51,643 nucleotides of DNA from an uncultured Gemmiger sp. (GTDB lineage Bacteria; Bacillota; Clostridia; Oscillospirales; Ruminococcaceae), in assembly GCA_944382785.1 (NCBI GenBank), contig CALWNO010000016.1:1-51643 (forward strand), given 5' to 3'. The position numbers and the translations under genes were made by a program. Below, one piece after another: positions 31,022-38,972 of the stretch (within the stretch, counting starts at the first letter, position 1; every line of letters starts with the position of its first letter). The notes below the pieces were generated by a model. That model ran no database searches and had not been told where the DNA came from. It saw nothing but the letters and a program-made list of their open reading frames with translations.

Positions 31022-32389
31022 TCAGTTTTTCAGCGCCTGCATGGGGGCGGGAATCCGTCCGCCGCGGTGGATCATCACCGCGGGGCTGAACTTGCTGATG
31101 GGCATGATGGGCGCGTGGCCCAGCAGTCCGCCGAAGTCCAGCACGTCCCCGGCCTTGTGGCCGATGGCGGGGATGACGCGCACGGCGGTGGTCTTGCTGT
31201 TCACCATGCCGATGGCGGCCTCGTCGGCAATCAGAGCGCTGATGACCTCAGCGGGGGTATCGCCGGGGATGACCACCATGTCGATGCCCACCGAGCAGAC
31301 GGCGGTCATGGCTTCCAGCTTTTCCAGAGTCAGGCTGCCGCATTCGGCGGCCTTGATCATGCCGTCATCCTCCGACACGGGGATAAAGGCACCGGACAGA
31401 CCGCCCACATGGTTGGAGGCCATGACGCCGCCTTTCTTGACGGCATCGTTGAGCAGGGCCAGGCAGGCGGTGGTGCCGCAGCAGCCGCAGCTTTCCAGGC
31501 CCATCTCCTCCAGAATGTTGGCCACGCTGTCGCCGATGGCCGGGGTGGGGGCCAGGGACAGGTCAATGATGCCCGCAGGCACGCCCAAGCGCTCACTGGC
31601 CAGATTTGCCACCAGCTGGCCCAGACGGGTGATCTTGAAGGCGGTGCGTTTGACCAGCTCGGCCACCTCGTCCATGGGGGCGTCCTTGGGCAGCTTGGCC
31701 AGGGCGGCGCGCACGGCGCCGGGGCCGGAAACACCCACATGAATCTCGCAGTCCGGTTCGCCGGGGCCGTGGAAGGCGCCCGCCATAAAGGGGTTGTCCT
31801 CCGGTGCATTGCAGAAGACCACCAGCTTGGCGTCGCCCATGCACATGTTGTTTTTGGTCAGCTCGGCGGTCTCGCGGACCACCTTGCCCATCAGGGCCAC
31901 CGCATCCATGTTAATGCCGGACTTGGTGGAGCCCACGTTGATGCTGGAGCAGACCAGATCGGTCTCGGCCAATGCACGGGGGATGCTCTCGATCAGGCGG
32001 GTATCCCCGGCGGAAAAGCCCTTGTGTACCAGGGCACCGTAGCCGCCGATGAAGTTGACCCCCACCGTCTTGGCGGCGGCGTCCAGGGCCTTGGCGTACT
32101 CCACCGGGTCGGCGTCGGGGGCGGCGCCCAGCAGCATGGCAATGGGGGTCACGCTGATGCGCTTGTTCACAATGGGAATGCCGAACTCGTCCGAAATGCC
32201 GTTCACCACCTTCACCAGGTCTTTGGCCCGGGTGGTGATTTTGTTGTAGATTTTTTCGCAGGCTTTCTTGCCGTCGGGGTCAATGCAGTCCAACAGACTG
32301 ATGCCCATGGTGACGGTGCGCACATCAAGATTTTCGGCGGTGAGCATCTTGATGGTTTCCATAATGTCGCCGCTGTTCAAAATTTTCAT
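31022..32389 (-). CDS. UPF0210 / DUF711 (PFL) family protein
   Basis: 455-aa conserved protein of the UPF0210 family, structurally related to glycyl-radical (pyruvate formate-lyase) barrels but without a known reaction. Visible features: [13 protein letters not shown]-type N-terminus ([20 protein letters not shown], 20-39), [44 protein letters not shown], and [21 protein letters not shown] (about 290-310) with a Cys cluster. The C-terminal glycyl-radical loop of true PFL is not evident. It is preceded by its usual ACT-domain partner (18-bp gap). Confidence 0.95.
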   Translation of the reverse strand: MKILNSGDIMETIKMLTAENLDVRTVTMGISLLDCIDPDGKKACEKIYNKITTRAKDLVKVVNGISDEFGIPIVNKRISVTPIAMLLGAAPDADPVEYAKALDAAAKTVGVNFIGGYGALVHKGFSAGDTRLIESIPRALAETDLVCSSINVGSTKSGINMDAVALMGKVVRETAELTKNNMCMGDAKLVVFCNAPEDNPFMAGAFHGPGEPDCEIHVGVSGPGAVRAALAKLPKDAPMDEVAELVKRTAFKITRLGQLVANLASERLGVPAGIIDLSLAPTPAIGDSVANILEEMGLESCGCCGTTACLALLNDAVKKGGVMASNHVGGLSGAFIPVSEDDGMIKAAECGSLTLEKLEAMTAVCSVGIDMVVIPGDTPAEVISALIADEAAIGMVNSKTTAVRVIPAIGHKAGDVLDFGGLLGHAPIMPISKFSPAVMIHRGGRIPAPMQALKN

Positions 32390-32407
32390 CTGTCTGCCGC
32401 CTTTCCC

Positions 32408-32677
32408 TTACACCTTGTGCATCGCGTCAAACACTTCCTGGCGCGTAAAGGTAACCTGCATGCCCATCTGTTCACCCAGGGCGGCAAAGTGCTCGCGCAC
32501 CGCACCGGGTTCCACGGTGCAGGCGCTCAGGTTGACCAGCATGATCATGCAGAACATATTCTGCATGATGCTCTGGGTCACGTCCTCAATGTTGATGTTC
32601 AGCTCGGCGCACACAGCGCTGACCTTGGCCACGACACCCACGGTGTCCTGCCCGATAACGGTGATGACAGCTTTCAT
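32408..32677 (-). CDS. ACT-domain protein (UPF0237)
   Basis: 89-aa single ACT domain: MKAVITVIGQDTVGVVAKVS (1-20) with the ligand-loop Gly and Asp, NINIEDVTQSIMQNMFCMIMLVNL, and a C-terminal helix with FDAMHKV. These proteins bind small molecules, usually amino acids, and almost always precede a UPF0210 gene, as here. AGAGGTGCTTAACC precedes the ATG. A candidate minus-strand -10 (TATAAT) lies at about 32723-32728. Confidence 0.95.
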   Translation of the reverse strand: MKAVITVIGQDTVGVVAKVSAVCAELNINIEDVTQSIMQNMFCMIMLVNLSACTVEPGAVREHFAALGEQMGMQVTFTRQEVFDAMHKV

Positions 32678-32895
32678 GGTTAAGCACCTCTTTTAGCGTG
32701 ATCGGTTGGTTTTGACCCTGCTATTATACCAGATATTTCCCGGTTTGAATATCTTTTTTCCGGGGCAGGACCCAAAAATTGCGCCATGGACCCCGGCAAG
32801 AGTGCAAAACGGACATAATTGTGGTATAATGGCGCCGTACAAATCACAAAGGCCCGGCTGCGGCCGGACCATTTGTCTGCATGGAGGGATATTGC

Positions 32896-34287
32896 ATGAA
32901 CGATCCGCGTTTTGCATCGATCGATGCTTTTGCTGAACAGAACCGGGACGCCATCCTGCGGGACATCACCCGTCTGGTGGCTGTGCCCAGCGTGGAGGGC
33001 ACCCCGGCCCCCGGCGCACCCTTTGGCCCCGGCCCCCGCGCCGCCCTGGACAAGGCGCTGGAAATTGCCGCTGAGCTGGGTCTTGCCACCCATAACGCCG
33101 ACGGCTATATCGGCTGGGCCGAGACCGGCCCCGTGGCCGAAGGCCAGAAGTACCTGGCCACCATCACCCACTGCGATGTGGTGCCCGAGGGCAACGGCTG
33201 GGACGCCGACCCCTACACCGTCCGGGTGCGGGACGGCTGGCTGCTGGGCCGCGGCGTGGCCGATGACAAGGGCCCGGCCATCCTGACCCTGTACGCCCTG
33301 AAGTATCTCAAGGACAACGGTGTGGAGCTCAAGTATCCCGTGCGCGCTCTGCTGGGCGTGAACGAGGAAACCCGCATGGAAGATGTGGACTACTACGCCG
33401 AGCATTATGAGCAGCCCGCCTTCTGCTTCACCCCGGACGCTGAATTCCCGGTGTGCAACGGTGAGAAGGGCGGCTTCAACGGCGAGATCGTCTCGCCTGT
33501 GCTGGACGGCGTCATCCGTGACTTCGCGGGCGGTGTGGCCCACAACGCCGTGCCCGACCGTGCTTTCTGCGTGGTGGCGGTTCCGGCGGCCAATCTGAAG
33601 GCGGGCACCGGCCTGACCTTCACCGAGGAAAACGGCCTGACCACCATCCATGCCGTGGGCAAGAGCGGCCATGCCGCCACGCCGGAAGGCACCATCAACG
33701 CCATCGGCCTCATCGTCAACTGCCTGCTGGACAGCGGCGTCTGCTCCGAGACCGAGACCGCCTATCTGCAGGTCCTGGCCAAGCTGCATGCCACCACCGA
33801 CGGCAGCGCCCTGGGCATTGCGGCGGATGACGGCCTGTTCACCCCGCTGACCATCATCGGCGGCACCATCGAGTGCAAGGACGGCCGCCTGCGCCAGACC
33901 TTCGACTGCCGCTATCCCACCAACACCGACGCCGACAAGCTGACCGCCGCCATGCAAGCGGCGTGCGGTACTGCCGCCACGGTGGAGAACGTCACCAGCC
34001 GTGTGCCTTTCTATATCGAGGCGGACAGCCCGGCTATCCAGACCCTCATCAACACCTATAACGAGGTCACCGGGGAACACCAGAAGCCCTTCACCATGGG
34101 CGGCGGCACCTATGCCCGTCACTTCCCCTATGCGGTGAGCTTCGGCCCTGAACACGCCGACCTGCCCCTGCCGGAGTTCGCCGGTCCCATGCACGGTGCC
34201 AACGAGGGCGCCAACTTCGATAAGCTCATCGAGGCGCTGAAGATTTATATCCTGGCTCTGCTGCGTCTGCAGGAGATCGAACTGTAA
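32896..34287 (+). CDS. M20 family dipeptidase (Sapep/PepV-like)
   Basis: 463-aa zinc metallopeptidase that probably cleaves dipeptides in the cytosol. The two-metal site is intact: ATITHCDVVPEGNGWDADPY (about 89-108, zinc His and Asp), GRGVADDKGPAILTLYALKYL (bridging Asp), LGVNEETRMEDVDYY (catalytic and zinc Glu), FTPDAEFPVCNGEKGG, and the late His in AGPMHGANEGA. Length and insert match PepV/Sapep rather than PepT. GGAGGGATATTGC precedes the ATG. A -10 TATAAT lies at 32824-32829. Confidence 0.94.
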   Translation: MNDPRFASIDAFAEQNRDAILRDITRLVAVPSVEGTPAPGAPFGPGPRAALDKALEIAAELGLATHNADGYIGWAETGPVAEGQKYLATITHCDVVPEGNGWDADPYTVRVRDGWLLGRGVADDKGPAILTLYALKYLKDNGVELKYPVRALLGVNEETRMEDVDYYAEHYEQPAFCFTPDAEFPVCNGEKGGFNGEIVSPVLDGVIRDFAGGVAHNAVPDRAFCVVAVPAANLKAGTGLTFTEENGLTTIHAVGKSGHAATPEGTINAIGLIVNCLLDSGVCSETETAYLQVLAKLHATTDGSALGIAADDGLFTPLTIIGGTIECKDGRLRQTFDCRYPTNTDADKLTAAMQAACGTAATVENVTSRVPFYIEADSPAIQTLINTYNEVTGEHQKPFTMGGGTYARHFPYAVSFGPEHADLPLPEFAGPMHGANEGANFDKLIEALKIYILALLRLQEIEL

Positions 34288-34311
34288 CCCAAAACCGGAA
34301 AACAGATTCAG

Positions 34312-34366
34312 AACAGCCGTCCGCAGCGGACCAAATCCCGGTCCGGCGGGCGGCTGCTTTTTGCGC
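34312..34366 (+). terminator. Terminator after the M20 dipeptidase
   Basis: AGCCGTCCGC pairs with GCGGGCGGCT, with an inner CGGACC/GGTCCG helix, followed by GCTTTTTGC. Confidence 0.8.
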
Positions 34367-34517
34367 CTGTACGCAGATACGTTCCTTTTTTGTGCAATTT
34401 ATGTAAAAATACGCAAACCACTGGCATCCGACGGCAAAATGGTGTAAAATAAAACGGTTACCGACAAACCAAAATGCAGCATACACGCTTTACCAACCCA
34501 CACAGGAAGGAACCGTT

Positions 34518-35909
34518 ATGTCAAGCAAAGGAAATAAGAAAGCCAAACAGAGTTTCTGGTCCCGGCTCAACGCCAAGGGAAAAATGTATTTTGTGCTGGC
34601 CGTCTGCTGTGCCATCGTATTTGTCACATCCGTGGCGGCATTCCTCATTGTACATGGTCTGAGCACGCCGGCCGAGGAATCCGCGGATAGCCAGACCACT
34701 GATTCCATGGTGGATGAGCAAGGGTATGACAAGGACCAGAACGCCATCGACACCACCCAGTACTCCTCCACCATTCTGGAGGAAAGCGAGGACGCCGGGC
34801 AGGACTATGTGGATGAAACTCTGTTCCTGGGCGACTCCAACACAGTGCGTATGCGCCTGCTTAATTACTGCACCTACGATAATGCCATCGGTTCGGTGGG
34901 CATGTCGGCCCGGTCCCTGGCGACCTATGAATGCGTGAAGTTCCAGGGCATTTCCGGCTACAAGACCATGCCCGAAGCCGTGGCCATCATGCAGCCCCAG
35001 AGGGTGATCATCACCTTTGGCACCAACGACCTGAGCCCCTCCAACAGCACCGACAACTTCATCGAAAGCTATGAGAAGGGCATCAAGGCGGTGCAGGAAG
35101 CCTACCCCAGTGTGGATATCATCATCAATGCCATTCCGCCCTTGGGCAAGCAGCATTCCAACGACGGCCTGACCCAGACCCAGGTGGATGAGTACAATAA
35201 AGCCATCGTGGAGATGTGCAAGGAAAATGACTGGAAGTTCCTCAACAGTGCCGAAGTGCTGAAGGATTCCTCCACCGGCTACGCCAAGAGCGGGTATGTG
35301 GAAACCAGCGACGGTATCCACCTGACCAAGACGGCCATGGATGCGCTGTTTGAATACATCCGCACCCACAGTTACATCACCGAGGACGACCGTCCCACCC
35401 TGACCAGCGTGCCCAAGCACATCGAGGATAAGGATGTGAGCACCACCACCGCCGCCACCGTGACCACCACCACGCCTTCCTCCAGCAGTTCTTCCGAGGA
35501 GACGACCCAGGCCACCGAGACGCCTACCGAGCAGCCGACGGCAACGCCCAGCTACACTTGGTCCACCGAGGTTGTCAATCCTACTTGTACGGAACAGGGG
35601 TATACAAAGCATATCTGCAACGAGGATTCCAGTCAGAACTATAACGACAGTTATGTGGCTGCTCTTGGACATACTTCCCCTAATAGTGAAGGAAAATGTG
35701 ACCGTTGCGGTGCGCAACTGACTGACCCGCCAGCGGCTACCACTCCACCGGAATCCAGCAGCGGAAGTACCAGCACCGATAATGGCTCTGGTAGCCAGAC
35801 GGACTCCTCTCAGACTTCGACCGAAACGCCGAAACCTGTGGAAACTCCGGCGCAGAACGCGGAAAATCAGGTCTCAACTGAAAACACTAACCAGGCTCCG
35901 CAAGCCTGA
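34518..35909 (+). CDS. Membrane-anchored SGNH/GDSL hydrolase with modular tail
   Basis: 463-aa surface protein: a basic N-terminus, one transmembrane helix (YFVLAVCCAIVFVTSVAAFL, 24-43), then an SGNH esterase-type domain (about 98-285). Catalytic blocks are visible: FLGDSNT with Ser107, GTND at 168-171, and DGIH at 265-268. The tail contains a Ser/Thr-rich linker (305-345), a module YTWSTEVVNPTCTEQGYTKH...LGHTSPNSEGKCDRCGAQL (about 346-401), and a low-complexity end. That module is a widespread Cys-containing Firmicute surface repeat. Its DNA (about 35,553-35,718) is clearly more AT-rich than the rest. The enzyme probably deacylates a wall polymer or glycan; substrate unknown. AGGAAGGAACCGTT precedes the ATG. 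Confidence 0.88.
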   Translation: MSSKGNKKAKQSFWSRLNAKGKMYFVLAVCCAIVFVTSVAAFLIVHGLSTPAEESADSQTTDSMVDEQGYDKDQNAIDTTQYSSTILEESEDAGQDYVDETLFLGDSNTVRMRLLNYCTYDNAIGSVGMSARSLATYECVKFQGISGYKTMPEAVAIMQPQRVIITFGTNDLSPSNSTDNFIESYEKGIKAVQEAYPSVDIIINAIPPLGKQHSNDGLTQTQVDEYNKAIVEMCKENDWKFLNSAEVLKDSSTGYAKSGYVETSDGIHLTKTAMDALFEYIRTHSYITEDDRPTLTSVPKHIEDKDVSTTTAATVTTTTPSSSSSSEETTQATETPTEQPTATPSYTWSTEVVNPTCTEQGYTKHICNEDSSQNYNDSYVAALGHTSPNSEGKCDRCGAQLTDPPAATTPPESSSGSTSTDNGSGSQTDSSQTSTETPKPVETPAQNAENQVSTENTNQAPQA

Positions 35910-35927
35910 TAAGCCTGATAGGAAAGA

Positions 35928-35972
35928 AAAACCGCCCTCAGCCAATCCGGCCGGGGGCGGTTTTATTTCCTT
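35928..35972. terminator. Bidirectional terminator, SGNH gene / rrf2
   Basis: AAAACCGCCC pairs with GGGCGGTTTT around a GC-rich loop, then ATTTCC. It separates two convergent genes. Confidence 0.85.
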
Positions 35973-36408
35973 ATTCCAATTCAGGCAACGGCAGATCATC
36001 TGCCTTCATGGTGCGCAGTTGCTCCAGGGTGATGCCGTCCACATACCGGTCGATCACCTGGCGCAGCCCATCCCAGAATCCGATGGTGTGGCACTGGGGC
36101 CGACGGGGACAGGTTTCGGCCTGACTGGCCAGGCAGGGGATGGGCACCAGATCCCCCTCAATGGCCCGCAGAATATCCCCGGCGGTGATCTCATTGGCCG
36201 GGCGGGTCAGACGGTAGCCGCCCTGACTGCCCCGGCTGCTGCTCACCAGCCCGGCGCGGGACAGAGGGGTGACGATCTGTTCCAGATACTTCTGGCTGAT
36301 TCCCTGTCTGTCGCTCACGCTTTTCAGAGACAACGGCTCCCCCGGACCGCGGTTGGCCAGCTCCACCATCAGGCGCAGGGCATAGCGGTCTCTGGTCGAA
36401 AATTTCAT
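35971..36408 (-). CDS. Rrf2 family regulator with three conserved Cys
   Basis: 145-aa regulator. N-terminal winged helix: MKFSTRDRYALRLMVELANR (1-20), SLKSVSDRQGISQKYLEQIV (27-46), GGYRLTRPANEI. Cys92, Cys100 and Cys106 (PCLASQAETCPRRPQC) match the IscR-type [2Fe-2S] ligand region, with slightly different spacing, so an iron-sulfur or redox sensor is likely. Rrf2 proteins also include CymR, the repressor of cysteine metabolism. It is divergent from the methionine transporter and its leader, so control of that operon is plausible. I chose the ATG at 36406-36408, preceded by GAAGGGAGAAAACTCC. Confidence 0.92.
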   Translation of the reverse strand: MKFSTRDRYALRLMVELANRGPGEPLSLKSVSDRQGISQKYLEQIVTPLSRAGLVSSSRGSQGGYRLTRPANEITAGDILRAIEGDLVPIPCLASQAETCPRRPQCHTIGFWDGLRQVIDRYVDGITLEQLRTMKADDLPLPELE

Positions 36409-36442
36409 GGAGTTTTCTCCCTTCCAAAAGGATAACATCCCT

Positions 36443-36471
36443 ATCATACCAATTTTGATGCCCGCAGACAA
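36443..36471 (-). promoter_or_regulatory. Promoter of rrf2-type gene
   Basis: On the minus strand TTGTCT (plus 36466-36471), a 17-bp spacer and TATGAT (plus 36443-36448). Confidence 0.7.
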
Positions 36472-36531
36472 GTAAAACATAGAAAAAATATAGGAAAACT
36501 TTGTTTCCGGCTGTTTTTTGCCGCCAAAGGC

Positions 36532-36560
36532 TTGACACAGGCAGACAAAGGGGGTATACT
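36532..36560 (+). promoter_or_regulatory. Promoter of met leader / metQNI
   Basis: Perfect TTGACA (36532-36537), 17-bp spacer, TATACT (36555-36560). The expected start near 36567 puts about 35 nt before the first leader peptide. Confidence 0.85.
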
Positions 36561-36601
36561 GTCACCATTCCAACCGAAATTGCAGGAAAGGGGATGCTGT
36601 C

Positions 36602-36700
36602 ATGACTTGTAACGAACGCCGTGATGGTATGATGATGTGCATGTGCAGTGGGCTTCGGCAACCTGCGCATGTTTCCCCTTGCCCGTTTTTCGGGGCTTAA
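36602..36700 (+). CDS. Met/Cys-rich leader peptide, 32 aa
   Basis: Short ORF with AGGAAAGGGG upstream. It encodes MTCNERRDGMMMCMCSGLRQ followed by PAHVSPCPFFGA. Four of its Met/Cys residues run nearly in a block (MMMCMC, residues 10-15), as expected for a leader peptide that measures charged Met-tRNA or Cys-tRNA. It ends 14 bases before a perfect intrinsic terminator and lies 197 bp upstream of the methionine transporter operon. No SAM riboswitch is visible in this leader, so the peptide is the most likely sulfur-amino-acid sensor. The C-terminal RQPAHVSPCP resembles the second peptide (RQPGVRMCPR), which argues that the peptide sequence itself also matters. Confidence 0.7.
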   Translation: MTCNERRDGMMMCMCSGLRQPAHVSPCPFFGA

Positions 36701-36714
36701 GGCAGGAGACAGCA

Positions 36715-36749
36715 GCGGCAGGGCGCCGAAAGCGCCCTGCCGCTTTTTT
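36715..36749 (+). terminator. Leader terminator (attenuator) of metQNI
   Basis: Perfect 12-bp stem GCGGCAGGGCGC (36715-36726) with GCGCCCTGCCGC (36732-36743), loop CGAAA, then TTTTTT. It lies between two leader peptides and the transporter genes, so it should be regulated. Upstream CCTGC (36662-36666) and GCAGG (36702-36706 or 36718-36722) allow competing pairings. Confidence 0.9.
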
Positions 36750-36785
36750 GTTTGTCTTGCCCTGATAAGAAAAGGAGGAGATCTC

Positions 36786-36839
36786 ATGAAGACCAGCCCC
36801 AGCTGCCGCCAACCCGGCGTGCGAATGTGCCCCCGCTGA
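36786..36839 (+). CDS. Second leader peptide, 17 aa, Cys-containing
   Basis: ORF with AAAGGAGGAGATCTC directly before the ATG. It encodes MKTSPSCRQPGVRMCPR. It sits after the attenuator and 57 bp before metQ, so it is translated only from read-through transcripts. It shares RQPxxV..CP-like spacing with the C-terminal part of the first leader. The strong ribosome binding site makes chance unlikely. It may act as an arrest peptide that controls metQ translation, or simply couple ribosomes to the message. Confidence 0.6.
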   Translation: MKTSPSCRQPGVRMCPR

Positions 36840-36896
36840 AAACGCTTGCCCCCGCACCTTTGTGCACATCAATACAACCGTAAAGGAGAAAACACC

Positions 36897-37832
36897 ATGA
36901 AAAAGAAACAACTGCTGTCCGGCCTGCTGGCCGCCGCCCTGACCCTGAGCCTGGCCGCCTGCGGCAGCGCTCCCGCTTCCGAGAGCACCTCTGCTCCTTC
37001 CTCTGAGAGCACCGCTGCCACCTCTGACACCGCTGCAGCCGAGACCACCGGTGCCACCGGTGACGGCTTCGATCCCACCGTGGACTATGAGGCGCTCAAG
37101 GGAACCACCATCACGGTGGCCGCCTCTCCGGTGCCCCACGCCGAGATCCTGAAGGTGGCCGGTGAGATCCTGGCCGGTGCCGACATCAACCTGAAGGTGG
37201 TGGAATTCACCGACTACATCCAGCCCAACAAGGCCACCGAGAACGGGGAAGTGGACGCCAACTATTTCCAGCATGGCCCCTACCTGGACAATTTCAATGA
37301 GGAAAACGGCACCCATCTGGTGAGCGTGGCCGCCATCCATTACGAGCCCCTGGGCCTGTACCCGGGCAAGACCAAAACTCTGGATGAGCTGGCCGACGGC
37401 GCCCAGATCGGTGTGCCCAACGACACCACCAACGAAGCCCGCGCCCTGCAGCTGCTGGCTGCCCAGGGGCTCATCACCCTGAAGGACGGCGCCGGTCTGA
37501 CCGCCACCAAGAACGATATTGTGGATAACCCCAAGAACCTGAACATTGTGGAGATGGAAGCCGCTCAGCTGCCCCGTCAGCTGTCCTCCCTGGATATGGC
37601 CGTCATCAACGGCAACTACGCCACCGAAGCCGGTTTCTACTCCGCCGATGACGCCATTGCCGCCGAGGATGCCGACAGCGAAGCCGCTCAGACCTACGCC
37701 AACATCCTGGTGGTGAAGGAAGGCAACGAGGAGACCCCCGCCACCAAGGCCCTGATCGCCGCCCTCAAGAGCCAGAAGGTCAAGGACTACATTACCGACA
37801 CCTATCACGGCGCTGTGGTTGCCATTTTCTGA
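36897..37832 (+). CDS. metQ: Methionine ABC transporter, substrate-binding lipoprotein
   Basis: 311-aa NlpA/MetQ-family lipoprotein that delivers methionine to the MetNI permease. The signal peptide MKKKQLLSGLLAAALTLSLA ends in lipobox LAAC at about residue 22. An acidic Ser/Thr linker (25-58) is followed by the binding domain: ITVAASPVPHAEILK (about 72-86), VEFTDYIQPNKA, VDANYFQHGPYLDNF, ALGVPND-type (IGVPNDTTNEARAL), and MAVINGNYATEAGF. These are all MetQ signatures. TAAAGGAGAAAACACC precedes the ATG. First gene of the metQ-metN-metI operon behind the peptide leader. Confidence 0.95.
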   Translation: MKKKQLLSGLLAAALTLSLAACGSAPASESTSAPSSESTAATSDTAAAETTGATGDGFDPTVDYEALKGTTITVAASPVPHAEILKVAGEILAGADINLKVVEFTDYIQPNKATENGEVDANYFQHGPYLDNFNEENGTHLVSVAAIHYEPLGLYPGKTKTLDELADGAQIGVPNDTTNEARALQLLAAQGLITLKDGAGLTATKNDIVDNPKNLNIVEMEAAQLPRQLSSLDMAVINGNYATEAGFYSADDAIAAEDADSEAAQTYANILVVKEGNEETPATKALIAALKSQKVKDYITDTYHGAVVAIF

Positions 37833-37855
37833 AAAACATGATAGCATAAAAAGCG

Positions 37856-37886
37856 GGAACGCCCGGTACCCGGCGTTCCTCTTTTT
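37856..37886 (+). terminator. Hairpin between metQ and metN
   Basis: GGAACGCC (37856-37863) pairs with GGCGTTCC (37872-37879), followed by TCTTTTT. As the operon continues, it is probably a partial terminator or 3'-stabilising hairpin that raises metQ mRNA relative to metNI. Confidence 0.65.
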
Positions 37887-37970
37887 ATGAAAACACAACG
37901 CGGCCGTCTGCGGCCCAGGGCGTCCGTGCCCCGGCAGATCCGACCCGGCCCGGTGGGAGGAATCACAACC

Positions 37971-38972
37971 ATGATCGAACTGCAACATCTGACCAAACGG
38001 TTTGCCACCAAGGCAGGCACGCTGGTTGCCCTTCAGGATATCTCCCTGACCATCCAGGACGGGGATATCTTCGGCATCATCGGTATGTCGGGCGCGGGCA
38101 AGTCCACCCTGGTGCGCTGCATCAATATGCTGGAAAAGCCGGACGAGGGCAGCGTCATTGTAAACGGCCGCAAAATGGAGACCCTGGATGCCCGCGGTCT
38201 GCGGGAAGCCCGGCGGGAGATCGCCATGATCTTTCAGCAGTTCAACCTGCTCATGCAGCGCAACTGCCTGAAAAACGTCTGCTTCCCCATGGAGCTGGCC
38301 GGTGTGCCCAAAGACAAGGCGGAGGCCCGTGCCCGGGAACTGCTGGAGCTGGTGGGCCTGCCCGACAAGGCCGAAAGCTACCCGGCCCAGCTTTCCGGTG
38401 GCCAGAAACAGCGTGTGGCCATCGCCCGCGCCCTGGCCACCGACCCTAAGGTCCTGCTGTGCGACGAAGCCACCAGCGCCCTGGACCCCAACACCACCCA
38501 CGCCATCCTCCAGCTGATCCAGAACATCAACAAGGAGCTGGGCATCACGGTGGTCATCATCACCCACCAGATGAGCGTGGTGGAGCAGGTCTGCCAGAAC
38601 GTGGCCATCCTGGACGCCGGCAAGGTGGTGGAGCAGGGTTCCGTAGCGGAAATCTTCTCCAACCCCAAGACTCCGGCGGCCCGCCGTCTGGTCTTCCCGG
38701 CCGGCGCTCCCCAGGGCGAACTGCCCGCCGGTCACCGGTTGGTGCGGGTGGCCTTCAACGGCACCCAGACCACCGACAAGCCTCTGGTGGCCAGTCTGGC
38801 CATCGAATGCGGGGCCCTGGTCTCCATCGTGGCGGCGGATACCCGCATCGTCAACGGCCAGACCCTGGGCAGCATGCTCCTGGCCCTGCCCGATAACGCC
38901 GACGAGGCCGAAAAGGCCATCGCCTACATCCGCACCTATCCCGGTCTGACATATGAGGAGGTACAGGCATAA
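37971..38972 (+). CDS. metN: Methionine ABC transporter, ATP-binding protein
   Basis: 333-aa ATPase. Walker A GMSGAGKSTLVRC (about 39-51), Q-loop IFQQFNLL, ABC signature LSGGQKQRVAIARAL (about 139-153), Walker B VLLCDEATSALDP and H-loop IITHQ. The C-terminal 80 residues (HRLVRVAFNGTQTTDKPLVA... to the end) form the NIL domain that senses methionine and shuts transport (trans-inhibition) in MetN proteins. I chose the ATG at 37971, after GGGAGGAATCACAACC; an in-frame ATG 28 codons upstream has only the hairpin before it. Its stop shares a base with the start of metI. Confidence 0.96.
   Translation: MIELQHLTKRFATKAGTLVALQDISLTIQDGDIFGIIGMSGAGKSTLVRCINMLEKPDEGSVIVNGRKMETLDARGLREARREIAMIFQQFNLLMQRNCLKNVCFPMELAGVPKDKAEARARELLELVGLPDKAESYPAQLSGGQKQRVAIARALATDPKVLLCDEATSALDPNTTHAILQLIQNINKELGITVVIITHQMSVVEQVCQNVAILDAGKVVEQGSVAEIFSNPKTPAARRLVFPAGAPQGELPAGHRLVRVAFNGTQTTDKPLVASLAIECGALVSIVAADTRIVNGQTLGSMLLALPDNADEAEKAIAYIRTYPGLTYEEVQA

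Noticed and set aside
36561-36714. SAM riboswitch (S-box) upstream of metQ
   Set aside because: I looked for the conserved S-box core and its kink-turn and did not see it; the segment is mostly coding for the leader peptide. A covariance search would settle this.
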